In this document: positions 10,801 through 18,905 of the stretch, one piece after another
How the letters are laid out: every line of letters begins with the position of its first letter
How positions within the stretch are numbered: position 1 is the first letter of the stretch
From: Chara braunii
Lineage: Eukaryota; Streptophyta; Charophyceae; Charales; Characeae
Assembly: GCA_003427395.1 (NCBI GenBank)
Contig: BFEA01000325.1
Location: 1,562,011 to 1,588,026 of the forward strand
Reading direction: 5' to 3'
DNA: 26,016 nucleotides
Position numbers and translations under genes: made by a program
Notes under the pieces: generated by a model
Told to the model about the DNA's origin: nothing
Database searches by the model: none
The model's input: only the letters and a program-made list of their open reading frames with translations

Positions 10801-11383
10801 ACTTCCACTAGGAAGTGATCATGCACTAGCTGACGATCCGGTTTAATTTTCCCCAGAAGGTCAGCAATCCATTTGATCTTGTCGTTGACCGGGAGCCCCG
10901 ACTGTGCCACTTGAAAACGGAATTGCACCGCCTTGTGAGAGTAGATTGCATCCCTTGCCGCCTTTGCCTGCGCGGGGAATATCAAGTGAGGGCAGATGAA
11001 TCCATCTCTCACCTGGAATTTCCTCTCCGGCTCCACATGCAATTGTTGGATAAGGTGACTCTTGAGCGGGCCCATAGGGTCGAGAGAGGAGGAGCTGATC
11101 GCATCGGCCCTTGCTGGGGCCGACAGTGCTCTAAGTAACTGAGGGCGTGACGTCTTAGATTTATCGGGTCCCGGCACCGGTGGCTGACGAGGGGAGCTGT
11201 GGTTGGTCAGCATGTCCTTCCATGTGCCCCCCTGTGTGGTATGGTGTTTCCCAGTCGCTGTATCAGGCACCTGTTGCGATGTCTCCCCTTTGAGCGTTAG
11301 CCCAGAAGGGGGTGCCTGCACACGCTTCGTCTGGGGGGGTGCCTGACCAGATGTGTTTTTCAGCAGCCTGCCCAGCAGTCCTT
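7806..11383 (-). CDS. LINE ORF1 (gag-like RNA-binding protein) with DUF4283-like region and zinc knuckle, 5' incomplete
   Basis: A continuous frame of 1171 codons runs from 11321 (a GTG, not a convincing start) and stays open upstream to about 11383 without ATG, so the N-terminus is lost. Residues are counted from 11321. Residues about 140-310 resemble the DUF4283 region of plant LINE ORF1 proteins (FWVEFRFAPLSVQGAILTDL). A zinc-knuckle-like motif with C313, C316, H321 and C328 follows; its C-x2-C-x4-H-x6-C spacing is longer at the end than the retroviral x4. Residues about 463-704 are three tandem repeats rich in Lys/Gly/Glu, and the rest is low-complexity His/Pro/Ser/Asp sequence. ORF1 proteins coat LINE RNA in ribonucleoprotein particles. 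The usual length is about 400-600 residues, so this one is about twice that. It stops at TAG 7806-7808 where a frameshift is likely. Confidence 0.8.
9210..9930 (-). repeat. Tandem repeats inside LINE ORF1 (three units of about 70-100 codons)
   Basis: Three in-frame units (about 9930-9720, 9718-9424 and 9424-9210) each contain HKDG-QKL-PPLQT, KEEHA-PLNS, GSQVET, EGKKGT and KGGDKE words. The middle unit is longer because the EGKKGT-to-KGGDKE part is duplicated within it. Periodicity is a multiple of three and the frame is preserved, so the expansion arose while the sequence was coding or was tolerated by it. The plus-strand ORFs here are shadows of this repeat. Confidence 0.85.
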
Positions 11384-11560
11384 TTTTTTGTTTCTATTTT
11401 TTGTTTTTCTTTTTTTTTTCTTCTTTTTTTGGGGTGTGTGTGTGTGGGGGGGGGGGGGGGGAACCTTCATATGGGGGGAAATCCACGAGCAGCCCCACTG
11501 AGTGGGTCCCAGCGTCAAAGGCTCCATCCATTGGTGGGGAGCTAAACCAGCGGTCCATCA
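11384..11560 (-). repeat. A-rich tail and degraded 3'-module copy 2 at the LINE 5' junction
   Basis: On + this is a T-rich run (11382-11431), GGGGTGTGTGTGTG and a long G run (about 11432-11461), then the module words GGGTCCCAGCGTC and, after them, GGCTCCATCCATTGGTGGGG at about 11520-11539. The order of the words suggests two overlapping or rearranged tails. On the minus strand it reads module, GT/C-rich tract, poly(A), followed directly by ORF1 of the downstream LINE. The simplest reading is an older element whose A tail served as insertion site for the large LINE. Confidence 0.6.
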
Positions 11561-11992
11561 GAGCCTCGTTTTGCGGAGGCGAATTCCTGCTGTCCACCAA
11601 GCTGTGCCGACATGCCAGCACAGAGCTTGTGGGGTCCCTTGTCTTTTGGCTAGAGGCTCCAGCCATATGGGTCCAGTGGTCTGAACTTGTGAGGTCCCTT
11701 GCCTCAGATATATGTTTGAAATACCAAAATCTCATTTCTCCACATCAAAATGATCTGGAAGAGATCAGCTCCTGGATCCCTTTTAGCCTGAATGATCGCC
11801 ATACTGCAAAAAGCTGCAACTATGGAAGAGGTCAATGGGCTGGCATGGAGAGATGAACAAGGGGCTGGGTTCTGTACATGAAACAAACCTAGGGCAAAAT
11901 TAAACATTGATGTGACCCCTTATTATCTCTCGAGACAAACCCTCATTCAATGAATTCAAGCAGCACCCCTAGCATCCACCCGCGTGATTTTC

Positions 11993-11993
<1 letters not shown>
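11561..11993. other. Unassigned interval
   Basis: No coding frame or RNA gene is recognised. Two short similar words, CTTGTGGGGTCCCTTG and CTTGTGAGGTCCCTTG, occur about 60 bp apart near 11630 and 11690, indicating a small internal duplication. Confidence 0.5.
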
Positions 11994-12040
<47 letters not shown>

Positions 12041-12252
12041 AGGACTCCGAGGCTCTTTGCAGGGTAGTAAGAGTCTTCCATAGAATAGACAGATAATGTG
12101 GAAAGCAGAGGGGTGGACAGCCTAGACACGGTAGTCGGTAGTTTCAGCTCTTGAAATGCATCACCACATTGGAACAGGATCACAGCGTTGCCACTGCTAC
12201 TCAGGGCACAGCATACACTTTCAAAAAACTGAAAAAAAAAAAAAAAAAAAAA
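11994..12252 (+). repeat. Two poly(A) tracts bracketing a 193 bp segment
   Basis: A run of 45 A (11994-12038) and a run of 21 A (12232-12252) flank a unique-looking 193 bp segment. A 3' poly(A) at 12232 could mark a short plus-strand retroinsertion into or beside the older A tract. No target-site duplication was identified and the segment itself is not recognised. Confidence 0.5.
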
Positions 12253-12280
12253 CAGAAAAAGACCAAGCAAGCACACACTT

Positions 12281-13982
12281 AGGGCCTCGTTGACCCTCCT
12301 TGGAAATCCGAATTTTAGGAAATCGGCGTCGTTACACCACGTCCTAATTCACCAAATTCCTTAAATGAATGTGAAAATGCTCCTGAGAGATTTCCTTGGA
12401 TTCAAGGGGTCCTCGTGAGGTCCCTTGGGTTCAAGGAGTCGCGATTGACGGAGTGTTCTGGAGCGAGCGCGCAACAGGAAAATTTGAAATTGATGTTGGT
12501 GCACAAGTCGTCCGTGGTCCAATCGGCGGACATCGCCGGCCTCCAGTACCCGACGGGCCCCCAATGGCCTTCCACCGTTACCGTTGGCGTGGAAATGTGT
12601 GGGGGTGGTTCTTCAGCTGCAAGGCGCATCACGAAGCAGGGTTTTCCATGCGCGAGTCACCGGCCGTGGTGTCCAACGGTCAAATTTTTTTATGTGTCTA
12701 CAAGAGATGTTGAAGCACTGTTAGTCGATTGCAGGGATCTGCCTAGCGTGTTTTGTTGGCTATTGTCAGGCGCATTCATGCAAGCTTTGTGTGGTACATG
12801 CCTCGCATGCTGCGATTTATGGCAGACGTCCTCCGGCGGTTCCCACTCGTGCTGCTGGCCACTCTTCTCCTGCTCCTTGCCGTGTTGTTCCACGTGTGCG
12901 TCGTTGTGCGGGGTCCTGGCAGCAGACAGAAACCACAAACGGTGAGGAAGACGACGATGGACAGGCAGGAAACCTCCAGCAGACAGCCGACGGGCGCCAT
13001 TGACTACTCCACTCCGCAGCTTCTCCTTGTAGTAGTAACCCTCCGCCGTGTTGTCAACCTGTCGGAGATCCTCCCATGTCCCTCCCATCCTTCTCCTCAT
13101 CCACCATCTCGGCGTCGCCCACGGGATCCCACCCGATGCCATGGCGCAACAGAATTGCACAATGGATTCCGATAACGACACACAATCCGGTGCAGCCATC
13201 ACTTATTTCATTACCTGCCTCTGCCTGCGAACGGACAATCTCATCGTCAGGCGAGTTGTTGTTCTCTCAATGCGATAACGCATGGCGATGACTGACGCAG
13301 TTGCGACCACCGTGTTTCTCTCCAATGCCGTTAATGCCTTCGCACCACCCGGGAGCTCTCTTTCCATCGTCAGGACTTGCAATGATCAAGCACCCACCAC
13401 TCGTTCGCCTGCCGGCGCCCTCGCTGCACCTTCTGCACATCGATGGGGACCGCGCTCGCACTTTCCACGTTTCACGGAAGCGTTACGCTCGCGCTAAACT
13501 GTGATGGCCCGAAGAGCATGCAGAACACGAAGGCGACGTCGCATACATGCTACATCCCCCAGCGTTCCAATGCCCTCCTTTTAAGCCATGTCCGCCATCA
13601 CTCCTCCGCACAGACGTTTCGCCCTAGTCTCAAGTCCAGCCGCCAGGACGCCTCACGCATGGATGTGTCACAACGGAGGGTTCAAAATTTGAAATTGGAA
13701 CGGGGATTTTGGCGCCCTTTTTCTTCGTCAGCCCGGTAGGCCTCCCCGCCGCTGCCACTGGACCACGCCCGAGGACGCACGGACATCCCAGGACGATGAC
13801 GGACATGCAACCCCGCAGCCGCGCGTATGTGTATGAAATTGGCCGCTGGAGACCTCCAAGGGTTTTCCTTGAAACCCATTGAATTAGGACGCGGTGTAAC
13901 GACGACGCCGAAAACCGGAAAATTTTCCAAGGACTTCATCCTAATTCCTGAGGATTTTCCAAGGAGGGTCTAACGAGGCCCT
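12281..13982. mobile_element. Candidate non-autonomous DNA transposon with AGGGCCTCGTT terminal inverted repeats
   Basis: The left end (12281 onward) begins AGGGCCTCGTTGACCCTCC and carries TCGTTACACCACGTCCTAAT to about 12351. The right end, reverse-complemented, begins AGGGCCTCGTTAGACCCTCC and carries TCGTTACACCGCGTCCTAAT at 13880-13905. The two arms therefore match over some 70-100 bp with an indel. GGGCC-ended termini recall plant PIF/Harbinger elements, but the expected TTA/TAA duplication is not clear (left flank CTT or TTA, right flank CTA or TCT), so the superfamily is open. The interior is GC-richer than the flanks and has no recognisable transposase. The longest frame (minus, 13202-12690, 170 codons) shows no family motif and is probably not a gene. 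Confidence 0.7.
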
Positions 13983-13985
13983 CTA

Positions 13986-14040
13986 CGGGACTCTGGATCC
14001 AAATTGCAGGAGGTGCTGCTCCCCACCAAAAGATTGAGCC
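13986..14040 (+). repeat. LINE 3'-module copy 3 (transcript sense on +)
   Basis: The reverse complement reads GGCTCAATCTTTTGGTGGGG, then AGCAGCACCTCCTG and GGATCCAGAGTCCC, matching copy 1 throughout with scattered substitutions. It directly abuts the right end of the 12281-13982 transposon, so the transposon probably inserted at the edge of this older copy. The poly(A) is not preserved. Confidence 0.7.
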
Positions 14041-14059
14041 TTCAATATGGGGGTTGCTC

Positions 14060-14210
14060 TTAAACCACCAGTACTTGGGCACTGCGCGCCGCGCCGGCCG
14101 CACCTTTTTCGAAGCGGCGCGGGCTGTCGATACGATAAATCGATGGCCCGCGGGTAGCGAAATTCTCGTAGTGTTAACGCTAAGGCGTCACCCAAGTACT
14201 GGTGGTTTAA
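14060..14210. mobile_element. MITE, TTAAACCACC family, copy 1 (151 bp)
   Basis: Perfect 20 bp terminal inverted repeats: TTAAACCACCAGTACTTGGG at 14060-14079 and its exact reverse complement at 14191-14210. The interior is GC-rich and without coding potential. Related ends occur at 25493-25701 and 25782 onward. TTAA stands at every preserved terminus, as it would if TTAA were a piggyBac-type target duplication, but it could equally be part of the inverted repeat. Confidence 0.85.
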
Positions 14211-14446
14211 CGCGGAGATAAGCAGGGCTCCTGGTGGATGGTTTCAAAAAAACAAAAAACAATGGAGGAACTGTTTGCCTTTTGCCCAGATTCTCTGGTC
14301 GCAGATTGGCCTTGCTGCACTATGCTAGACACATGAAAATTTTCAAGAGCACATCTAGTGCTGTCAGACCCCTGGATTGGCATCAAGTGCTGTGGCCACT
14401 GCACTTACTCCGGACTCTCGACTCTCGTGAGCATTCTTTACTGTGG

Positions 14447-14448
<2 letters not shown>

Positions 14449-14523
<75 letters not shown>
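14449..14523. repeat. (GA)n microsatellite
   Basis: About 37 uninterrupted GA units, followed by an A-rich segment. The Glu-Arg and Leu-Ser repeat ORFs crossing it are artefacts of the dinucleotide run. Confidence 0.98.
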
Positions 14524-14526
<3 letters not shown>

Positions 14527-14890
14527 ATAAAAAAAAACGAACACGAGTAAAAAAAGAAAAAAGTTTGAGAAACTGAAAAGACACTACACGACAGGGCAGC
14601 GACTATTTGTCCACCGAGACTTGAGGCCAACTCTCGAATTTGCAAACCGCACAAAGGGTCCGGTCGGCCTCGTTTGAAAAAAACGCCCCTGCAGGCGGGA
14701 ACTGTGGAAGCTTCAAGAGCTCGTCTGATGGGCCGTGTCCGACACCTCTTGAAAGCCGGACCAAGAGCACTTTTCCACAGTTAGTGCAGCGATGACTCAC
14801 TCTCGAGGTTTTCGAGAGTGAATCTGACAGCTCTTGAATGGAAATTAAGGACCCGGCATCAAGAGTTAGTGCAGCGAGGCCCTAAACCTG
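14524..14890. repeat. Short repeats, hairpin and an orphan GAGGCCCTA transposon-like end
   Basis: GTTAGTGCAGCGA occurs at 14780-14792 and again at 14865-14877, where it runs into GAGGCCCTAAA. Reverse-complemented, that is TAGGGCCTCG, the same terminus as the 12281 element. A 9 bp perfect hairpin CACTCTCGA/TCGAGAGTG lies at 14798-14820. No clear left partner end was found (a weak GGCC-ACTGCACTTACTC candidate is near 14398), so this is probably a decayed inverted-repeat element. Confidence 0.4.
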
Positions 14891-14954
14891 GAAAATAATT
14901 GGAGATGGTCATGCCAAAGGTCCTTTTCAAAAAAACTGCAGGGCAGCAGATAAA

Positions 14955-15090
14955 TAAAGTGACCCAGTACAGAATCTCGGGGGGCATTCGGGGTCTCCTC
15001 AGGGGGGCTGTATGGAGAAATAAAGGGACGGTGTACAGAATCTTGGGGGGCATCTGGGGCCTACTCACGGGGCCTGTATCACGCCTACCA
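14955..15090. repeat. Two-copy tandem repeat of about 65 bp
   Basis: GTACAGAATCTCGGGGGGCA (14969 onward) and GTACAGAATCTTGGGGGGCA (15038 onward) head two adjacent units that also share a CTC-C-GGGG--CTGTAT segment. The repeat is non-coding and has diverged by several substitutions and small indels. Confidence 0.75.
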
Positions 15091-15113
15091 TAGCACCCAA
15101 AGTACCCCCCCCA

Positions 15114-15165
15114 GAAAAAAACAACAACAACAAACAACAACAACAAACAACGACAACAGCAACAA
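15114..15165. repeat. Low-complexity (CAA)n tract
   Basis: A7 followed by imperfect CAACAACAACAAA units. No function is inferred. Confidence 0.9.
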
Positions 15166-15237
15166 GAATCATTCTAATCTGCTTCAACCAGGGCTGAATG
15201 GGATATCCTGGTCAGGGCTGATGCCCACAACTGCTAT

Positions 15238-15410
15238 CCGGGGCTCGGTCCCATCTGCGCATTTTCGTTGTAGGAGTCTACTACGAAGAGACAGGTGGGC
15301 GTCTAGGGACCAGTGATCTCGTCAATCCATGGTCCTTAGGCGCCCGCCATTCTTTCCGTGGTAGCCTAGCCTCCTACAACGAAAATGCATAGGTGGGACC
15401 GAGCCCCCGG
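15238..15410. mobile_element. MITE-like element with CCGGGGCTCGGTCCCA inverted repeats (about 173 bp)
   Basis: The left arm begins CCGGGGCTCGGTCCCA and includes GCATTTTCGTTGTAGGAG. The right arm, reverse-complemented, begins CCGGGGGCTCGGTCCCA and includes the identical GCATTTTCGTTGTAGGAG; arms match over about 40 bp. The centre has no coding frame. No clear target-site duplication was seen (flanks GCTAT and TGAGG), so the superfamily is unassigned. Confidence 0.75.
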
Positions 15411-15560
15411 TGAGGTCATCCCCCCCAAAAAAGGGTAGAGGGGTGATGGGCTTGAGTGGTAGACACTGAGGTAGTACTGAGGGAGTGGCAGGTGTGCCGG
15501 AAAAGGTGGTGGGTAAGGTCTTGTGAAAAAATGAAAAGAAAACAAAAAGAAATGAGGTAA

Positions 15561-16126
15561 GAGCAAACTCACACTAGGCCTTCAAGATCTCAGAATAGCA
15601 AAATCAGCTGCCAGATCTAGTCCTTCGAAGGGTCTACTCACACTAGCTAAGGGCCTTTTATGGCAAAACAGTTAAAATTTGATGGTTGGGCAAGTCGCAC
15701 GAGGCAGAAAAAGTGGCAAGCAGCAAACGGGGTATCAAATGTCAGCGGCCTGGCGGGCCGCGGGGAGGGGAATTTTGCTACCACCTCTGGAGGTGGTAGC
15801 ACTTTTTTTTTCTTCAGTTCAAGAGTTCATGAAAGGAAATTTGAAATGAACTTTTCTGAAAAAAAACTAAGGGGAAGGATTTGGGCCTCGTACTGCATGA
15901 CCACGCAAGGCGCCATTGGCAATTGCCAGAAAGTCCGGATGGTGTCTTTTGTGATTTGCTGCCGCCATGTGACCAGGCGGGGTGGCATTTCAGCAAAATC
16001 AGGATAGCAAACTTCACGGATTTTGCTGCTATGCCACCCCTGCGTGAGTATGCCCTAAAACAAGGACTCAATCTGGCCGCTGATTTTGCAAATCTGAGAT
16101 CTTGAGGGCGTAGTCTGAGTATACTC
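15561..16126. mobile_element. Inverted-repeat (foldback/MITE-like) element with nested hairpins, about 566 bp
   Basis: The left arm (15561 to about 15655) reads ACTCACACTA then TCAAGATCTCAGAATAGC and AAAATCAGCTGCCAGAT. The right arm (16126 back to about 16040), reverse-complemented, reads ACTCAGACTA then TCAAGATCTCAGATTTGC and AAAATCAGCGGCCAGAT. Further in, ACTCACACTAG at 15636-15646 has its partner ACTCACGCAG at about 16040-16049. Two more inverted repeats sit inside: a perfect 11 bp GCTACCACCTC/GAGGTGGTAGC (15777-15800) and a 22 bp pair with two mismatches, GGGGTGGCAT...AAAATC (15979-16000 and 16019-16040). There is no coding region; target duplication is unclear, as the right end abuts poly(T) at 16127. 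GGGCCTCGTA at 15884 resembles the 12281 element terminus. Confidence 0.7.
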
Positions 16127-16340
16127 TTTTTTTTTTTTTCTTTTTTTTTTTTTGTTGGCCGCCTGTTGACTCCAATCTATTGGTGGGGAGCTGCACCTGC
16201 TGGAAAACGGGTCCAGCATCCCTTATACATAGTTTTTCAGAAAAATATGAGAAATACGGTCCAGCGTCCCTTATGCATAGTTTTTCAGAAAAATATGAGA
16301 AATAGATACATAGTTTTTCAGAAAAATATGAGAAATAGAC
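16127..16340 (-). repeat. LINE 3'-module copy 4 followed by three tandem repeats
   Basis: The T-rich run 16127-16153 leads into TCCAATCTATTGGTGGGGAG and GCTGGA/TCCAGC hairpin arms with loop AAACGGG, then GCATCCCTTA. Beyond that boundary a unit of 33-46 bp containing CATAGTTTTTCAGAAAAATA is present three times (about 16224-16256, 16270-16303 and 16307-16340). The second unit is preceded by another GGTCCAGCGTCCCTTA, so part of the module was included in the duplication. The outer hairpin is missing from this copy. Confidence 0.8.
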
Positions 16341-16907
16341 CAAGTTTCGGTTCCTTTCATGATTGGAGTGATGCTTGGGGGAATCTGTGGTTCCAATGCA
16401 GGCAGGTGTAGTGGTATGGGGGGAATGAAGGGCTTCAATGTGTTTCTTTCATGATTGGTGTGATGGTTATTGGGGGAGTCTTCTAGAATAGATTGGCAAA
16501 GCTGGCAGCAGAGATATAAATGCGAGGGACGCTTGACCCAGTTTCCAGCACGAAAGGAATGGTTTTTCTTATTAAAAAAAAAAAGAAAAGAAAAAAAAGG
16601 GTCCGATCAGCAGAAAAAGGTGTTCGCAGTTTAGTGGCAGGCCGAGTTGTAAGTGCAGTTTGGTTGCATAGGTTGCAGAAAAATGCCACATCTTGGCGGT
16701 CGCCGAGGCGCAAGGGGCCAAGGCAGGCCTGAATACGGCCCAAATCATGGTCAGGTTCAGCCAGTTCCCCTGGCCTTTGTCACTTGCTGCAGAACAAAAA
16801 TCAGCCGTCGATCTACGAGCTTGAACAGATGCAACTTTCCGCACAGCAAGGCCCTGCCTTTTTTGTTTTCTTTTAACCACCACATCCTGTTTTTGCCGAG
16901 CCTTACT
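16341..16907. other. Unassigned interval with a small direct repeat
   Basis: TTTCATGATTGG-GTGATG followed by a TTGGGGGA-type segment occurs near 16356-16383 and again near 16446-16477. An A-rich run is at 16574-16600. No coding frame is convincing. Confidence 0.5.
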
Positions 16908-17820
16908 TTTTTTCTTTTTTTTTTTCCGAAATTACACTTTAATTAACAGGGCCCAGTGCCCAAGGCAGTTACATAATGAAGATGCTCAACAACAGGGACG
17001 ACAGGTTGTCCTGCCCCACCAGAAGCCCGGAGCCCCATCCCTGCATACACAGTCTCCACACTCCTTATCCAAGCACGGCACCAGCTGTACCACAAAAACA
17101 ATCTCTATTCACACCTACTATAAAAACTCCCAATTCCTGATAACCAGAATTCCCAGTCTACACACTCCTCACCCTAACACGGCACCAACGCTGCTACTAC
17201 GAAAACAATCTCAGTTAAACTGTTAAACTATCAAGTCCGAAAACAATCTCAGTTAAACTATCAAGTTCAAATAGTCGGACCAAAATTCCTATTGAACAGT
17301 AGCTAGAACACATCAAGCACAACCTGTTCAAAGAATAGAAGTCTCACCCACACCACCACGCTCAACACAAGGCTATCACCGGAATCTAAGTATTTCCATG
17401 TCATTACCCCACCACGAATCAAACGCCGGCAACAGAACAAATTTGGGTCGCCCACCTATCGTAATTTCAATGCGTTCGTAGTTCAAGCTCGGCATTGTAG
17501 AAAATACCGCCCGCACACCCCATCTCCCACCAAACATCGAACTAAGCAGCAGCAACGGAGTAAAGTAGGGTTGCCCACCTATAAAATCAGAAGCCATATT
17601 GTTCGAGCAAGGTCTATCTAACCAAACGCCAATCGACCCAAGTACAGGTAAGTCAATGCCCAAATACCCAGGAGCCATGGAAAGGACACACAGCGGCACA
17701 CATCGAACAAGGAAATCCTACACCCAAAGACTAAAATGCGAAAAAGGAGATCCTAACAAGCACATAAACTAAAATAAGGAGTAACAAAAAGAGAAGAGAA
17801 ATCGTACAAAACACACAGAC
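16908..17820. repeat. Non-coding interval starting with poly(T), with diverged tandem repeats
   Basis: A T-rich run (about 16908-16925) is followed by TTACACTTTAATTAACAGGG, which would read as a minus-strand transcript 3' end plus poly(A); no coding match supports a processed pseudogene. A unit starting CAGTCT-CACACTCCT and containing CACGGCACCA and AAAACAATCTC is present at 17050-17105 and 17154-17212, with a shorter part again at 17238-17266. The minus-strand ORF 17699-17376 (107 codons) has a loose internal IGG-P-F repeat but no recognised domain. Confidence 0.5.
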
Positions 17821-17955
17821 TTTTTTTTTTTTGAAACAAAAGAACCCCTGCAGTGCTAGTGCTGCTGGTAAAAGCAGGCAGCACTAGCACCCGGGGAGAG
17901 GCTCCATCTATTGGTGGGGAGCATCACCTGCTGGACAGCGTCCCTTACACAGAGG
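17821..17955 (-). repeat. LINE 3'-module copy 5 with perfect 13 bp outer hairpin
   Basis: T12, then arms GTGCTAGTGCTGC (17853-17865) and GCAGCACTAGCAC (17878-17890) around a TGGTAAAAGCAG loop, then GGCTCCATCTATTGGTGGGG. Stem sequence differs from copy 1 but the CTG-TAA-AGCAG loop is kept. The inner hairpin is lost: GCTGGACAGCGTCCC lacks about 10 bases relative to copy 1. Confidence 0.85.
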
Positions 17956-17993
17956 AATCAGGAAAATATCAGACAATGTAATTGAGTAAGGCA

Positions 17994-18310
17994 CCTGCCA
18001 GCATTGATACTCTGTCCTCCAGAGGATTGACTGTGCAGGTTGTTGGAAAAGGGTAAAAAACCTCTTCGCCCTGTACCAGGCGCCAGACACTTTCTGCTGA
18101 GAGACTAGTTCCTCCCTCTCCCAAGAAAAACTTTACCACCCCATCCCCCACTATCAATCCCTCTGTTCCACTCGATGTCGGCGGATCCTCTGCCACCCCT
18201 TTTTTTAACTTTCCTTGTGCAAAGTAGACATCCTGCCAGCATTGATTGCCCTGGTTTCCAGGGGATTGACTGAGCAGGTGGTGTTAACTCGAAAGCAGTG
18301 TGAAAATTTG
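17994..18310. repeat. Direct repeat with about 238 bp period next to module copy 5
   Basis: CCTGCCAGCATTGAT is at 17994-18008 and 18232-18246. Each is followed after a few bases by TCC-AG-GGATTGACTG-GCAGGT. The copies are diverged and no gene is seen. The repeat begins shortly beyond the GCGTCCCTTA boundary of copy 5. Confidence 0.75.
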
Positions 18311-18363
18311 AGAAGAGCCTGAGAGCATTTGACAAGCCTCACCCGGGGGGCACCAGGGAGGCT

Positions 18364-18560
18364 TTTTTTTTTTTTTTTTTTTTTTTTTTNAAAAAGCTCC
18401 GATCTATTCGTGGGGNGCAGCACGTGCTGGGAACCGGGCCCAGCGTCCCTTATAATGAGAATACAATGCTTAATAATGGTTCAGGATGATTTGAGGATGA
18501 TTCCAGATGATTCCAGATGATTCCGGATGATTCAGGAAGATTCAAGATGATTCAAAAGGC
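18364..18560 (-). repeat. LINE 3'-module copy 6 with compensated inner hairpin and GATGATTCC tandem repeats
   Basis: T26 (about 18364-18389), an ambiguous base at 18390, then GCTCCGATCTATTCGTGGGG, an ambiguous base at 18416, and the hairpin GCTGGG (18426-18431), AACCGGG loop, CCCAGC (18439-18444), then GCGTCCCTTA. Relative to copy 1 both stem partners changed (A to G and T to C). From about 18480 an 11 bp unit of the GGATGATTCCA type repeats six to seven times. The N bases flag poor assembly support near the homopolymer. Confidence 0.85.
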
Positions 18561-18699
18561 TATACGCTACTGGATTATAAACTAGGAAGATTAGCCAGAA
18601 GGACATTCTACTCAGAACTCAATTTCAATCCTATCCTAAATTCAGGTGAACTTATCAATTCAGCATCCCTTAAACAGAGTTGTGCCATGTACCAATCAA

Positions 18700-18905
18700 G
18701 CCTCTACCCGGTCTCACGCCCTCAATCTACCTGAGTTACAGGGCAGCGCTACCCACCCCAGCTCCGACCTTTGTCAGTCCTAATTGTAGCCGTCAGTCAA
18801 GTTACTGAATCGTCTTCCTCCCTCAGCAATCCCCAGATCTCTCTACAAGGCCTCAAACTCCTACTTGTGTAGGTTACAGGGCAAGCCCCAGCACTGGCCA
18901 GCGTC
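18700..18905 (-). repeat. Repetitive sequence downstream of the Ty3 pol fragment, homologous to 24031-24760
   Basis: On the minus strand this reads GAACGACGCTGGCCAG, GCCCTGTAACC, TAGAGAGATCTGGGGAT, then GGTCGGAGCTGGGGTG, GCCCTGTAACTC and GCGTGAGACC. The same words in the same order occur on the plus strand at 24550-24750. It lies immediately 3' of the RNase H end and may belong to the same retroelement family or be a separate repeat. Confidence 0.75.

Larger units (their letters stand above)
1..11383 (-). mobile_element. Large degraded L1-type LINE (non-LTR retrotransposon), 5'-truncated
   Basis: All strong coding signal over 11 kb lies on the minus strand in LINE order: ORF1 with zinc knuckle, glutamine-rich segment, 385-codon ORF, then ORF2 with endonuclease, reverse transcriptase and C-terminal zinc domain, then a non-coding 3' region ending in poly(A) (T run at 1-12). 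LINEs insert by target-primed reverse transcription, in which the encoded endonuclease nicks the target and the RT copies the RNA from its 3' end. At about 11 kb it is longer than usual plant L1 elements (roughly 5-8 kb). The ORF1 frame continues upstream of 11321 without an ATG until a TAG at 11394-11396 inside an A-rich tract, so the 5' end is probably missing. Multiple stops and frameshifts make it non-functional. The true 3' end may extend beyond the window start, since the T run touches base 1. Confidence 0.88.

Noticed and set aside
12690-13202. Transposase gene in the 12281-13982 element (170-codon minus ORF)
   Set aside because: No DDE/DDD or Myb-like motif can be defended, and competing frames on both strands are equally open because the DNA is GC-rich.
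14234-14654. Glu-Arg or Leu-Ser repeat proteins
   Set aside because: They are translations of the (GA)n microsatellite without coding signal outside it.
16068-16343. Repeated YFSYFSEKLCI peptide in a minus ORF
   Set aside because: It arises from the triplicated 33-46 bp unit beyond module copy 4, not from a gene.
17376-17699. 107-codon minus ORF with loose internal repeat
   Set aside because: No recognised domain, no supporting neighbours, and the surrounding sequence is non-coding tandem repeat.
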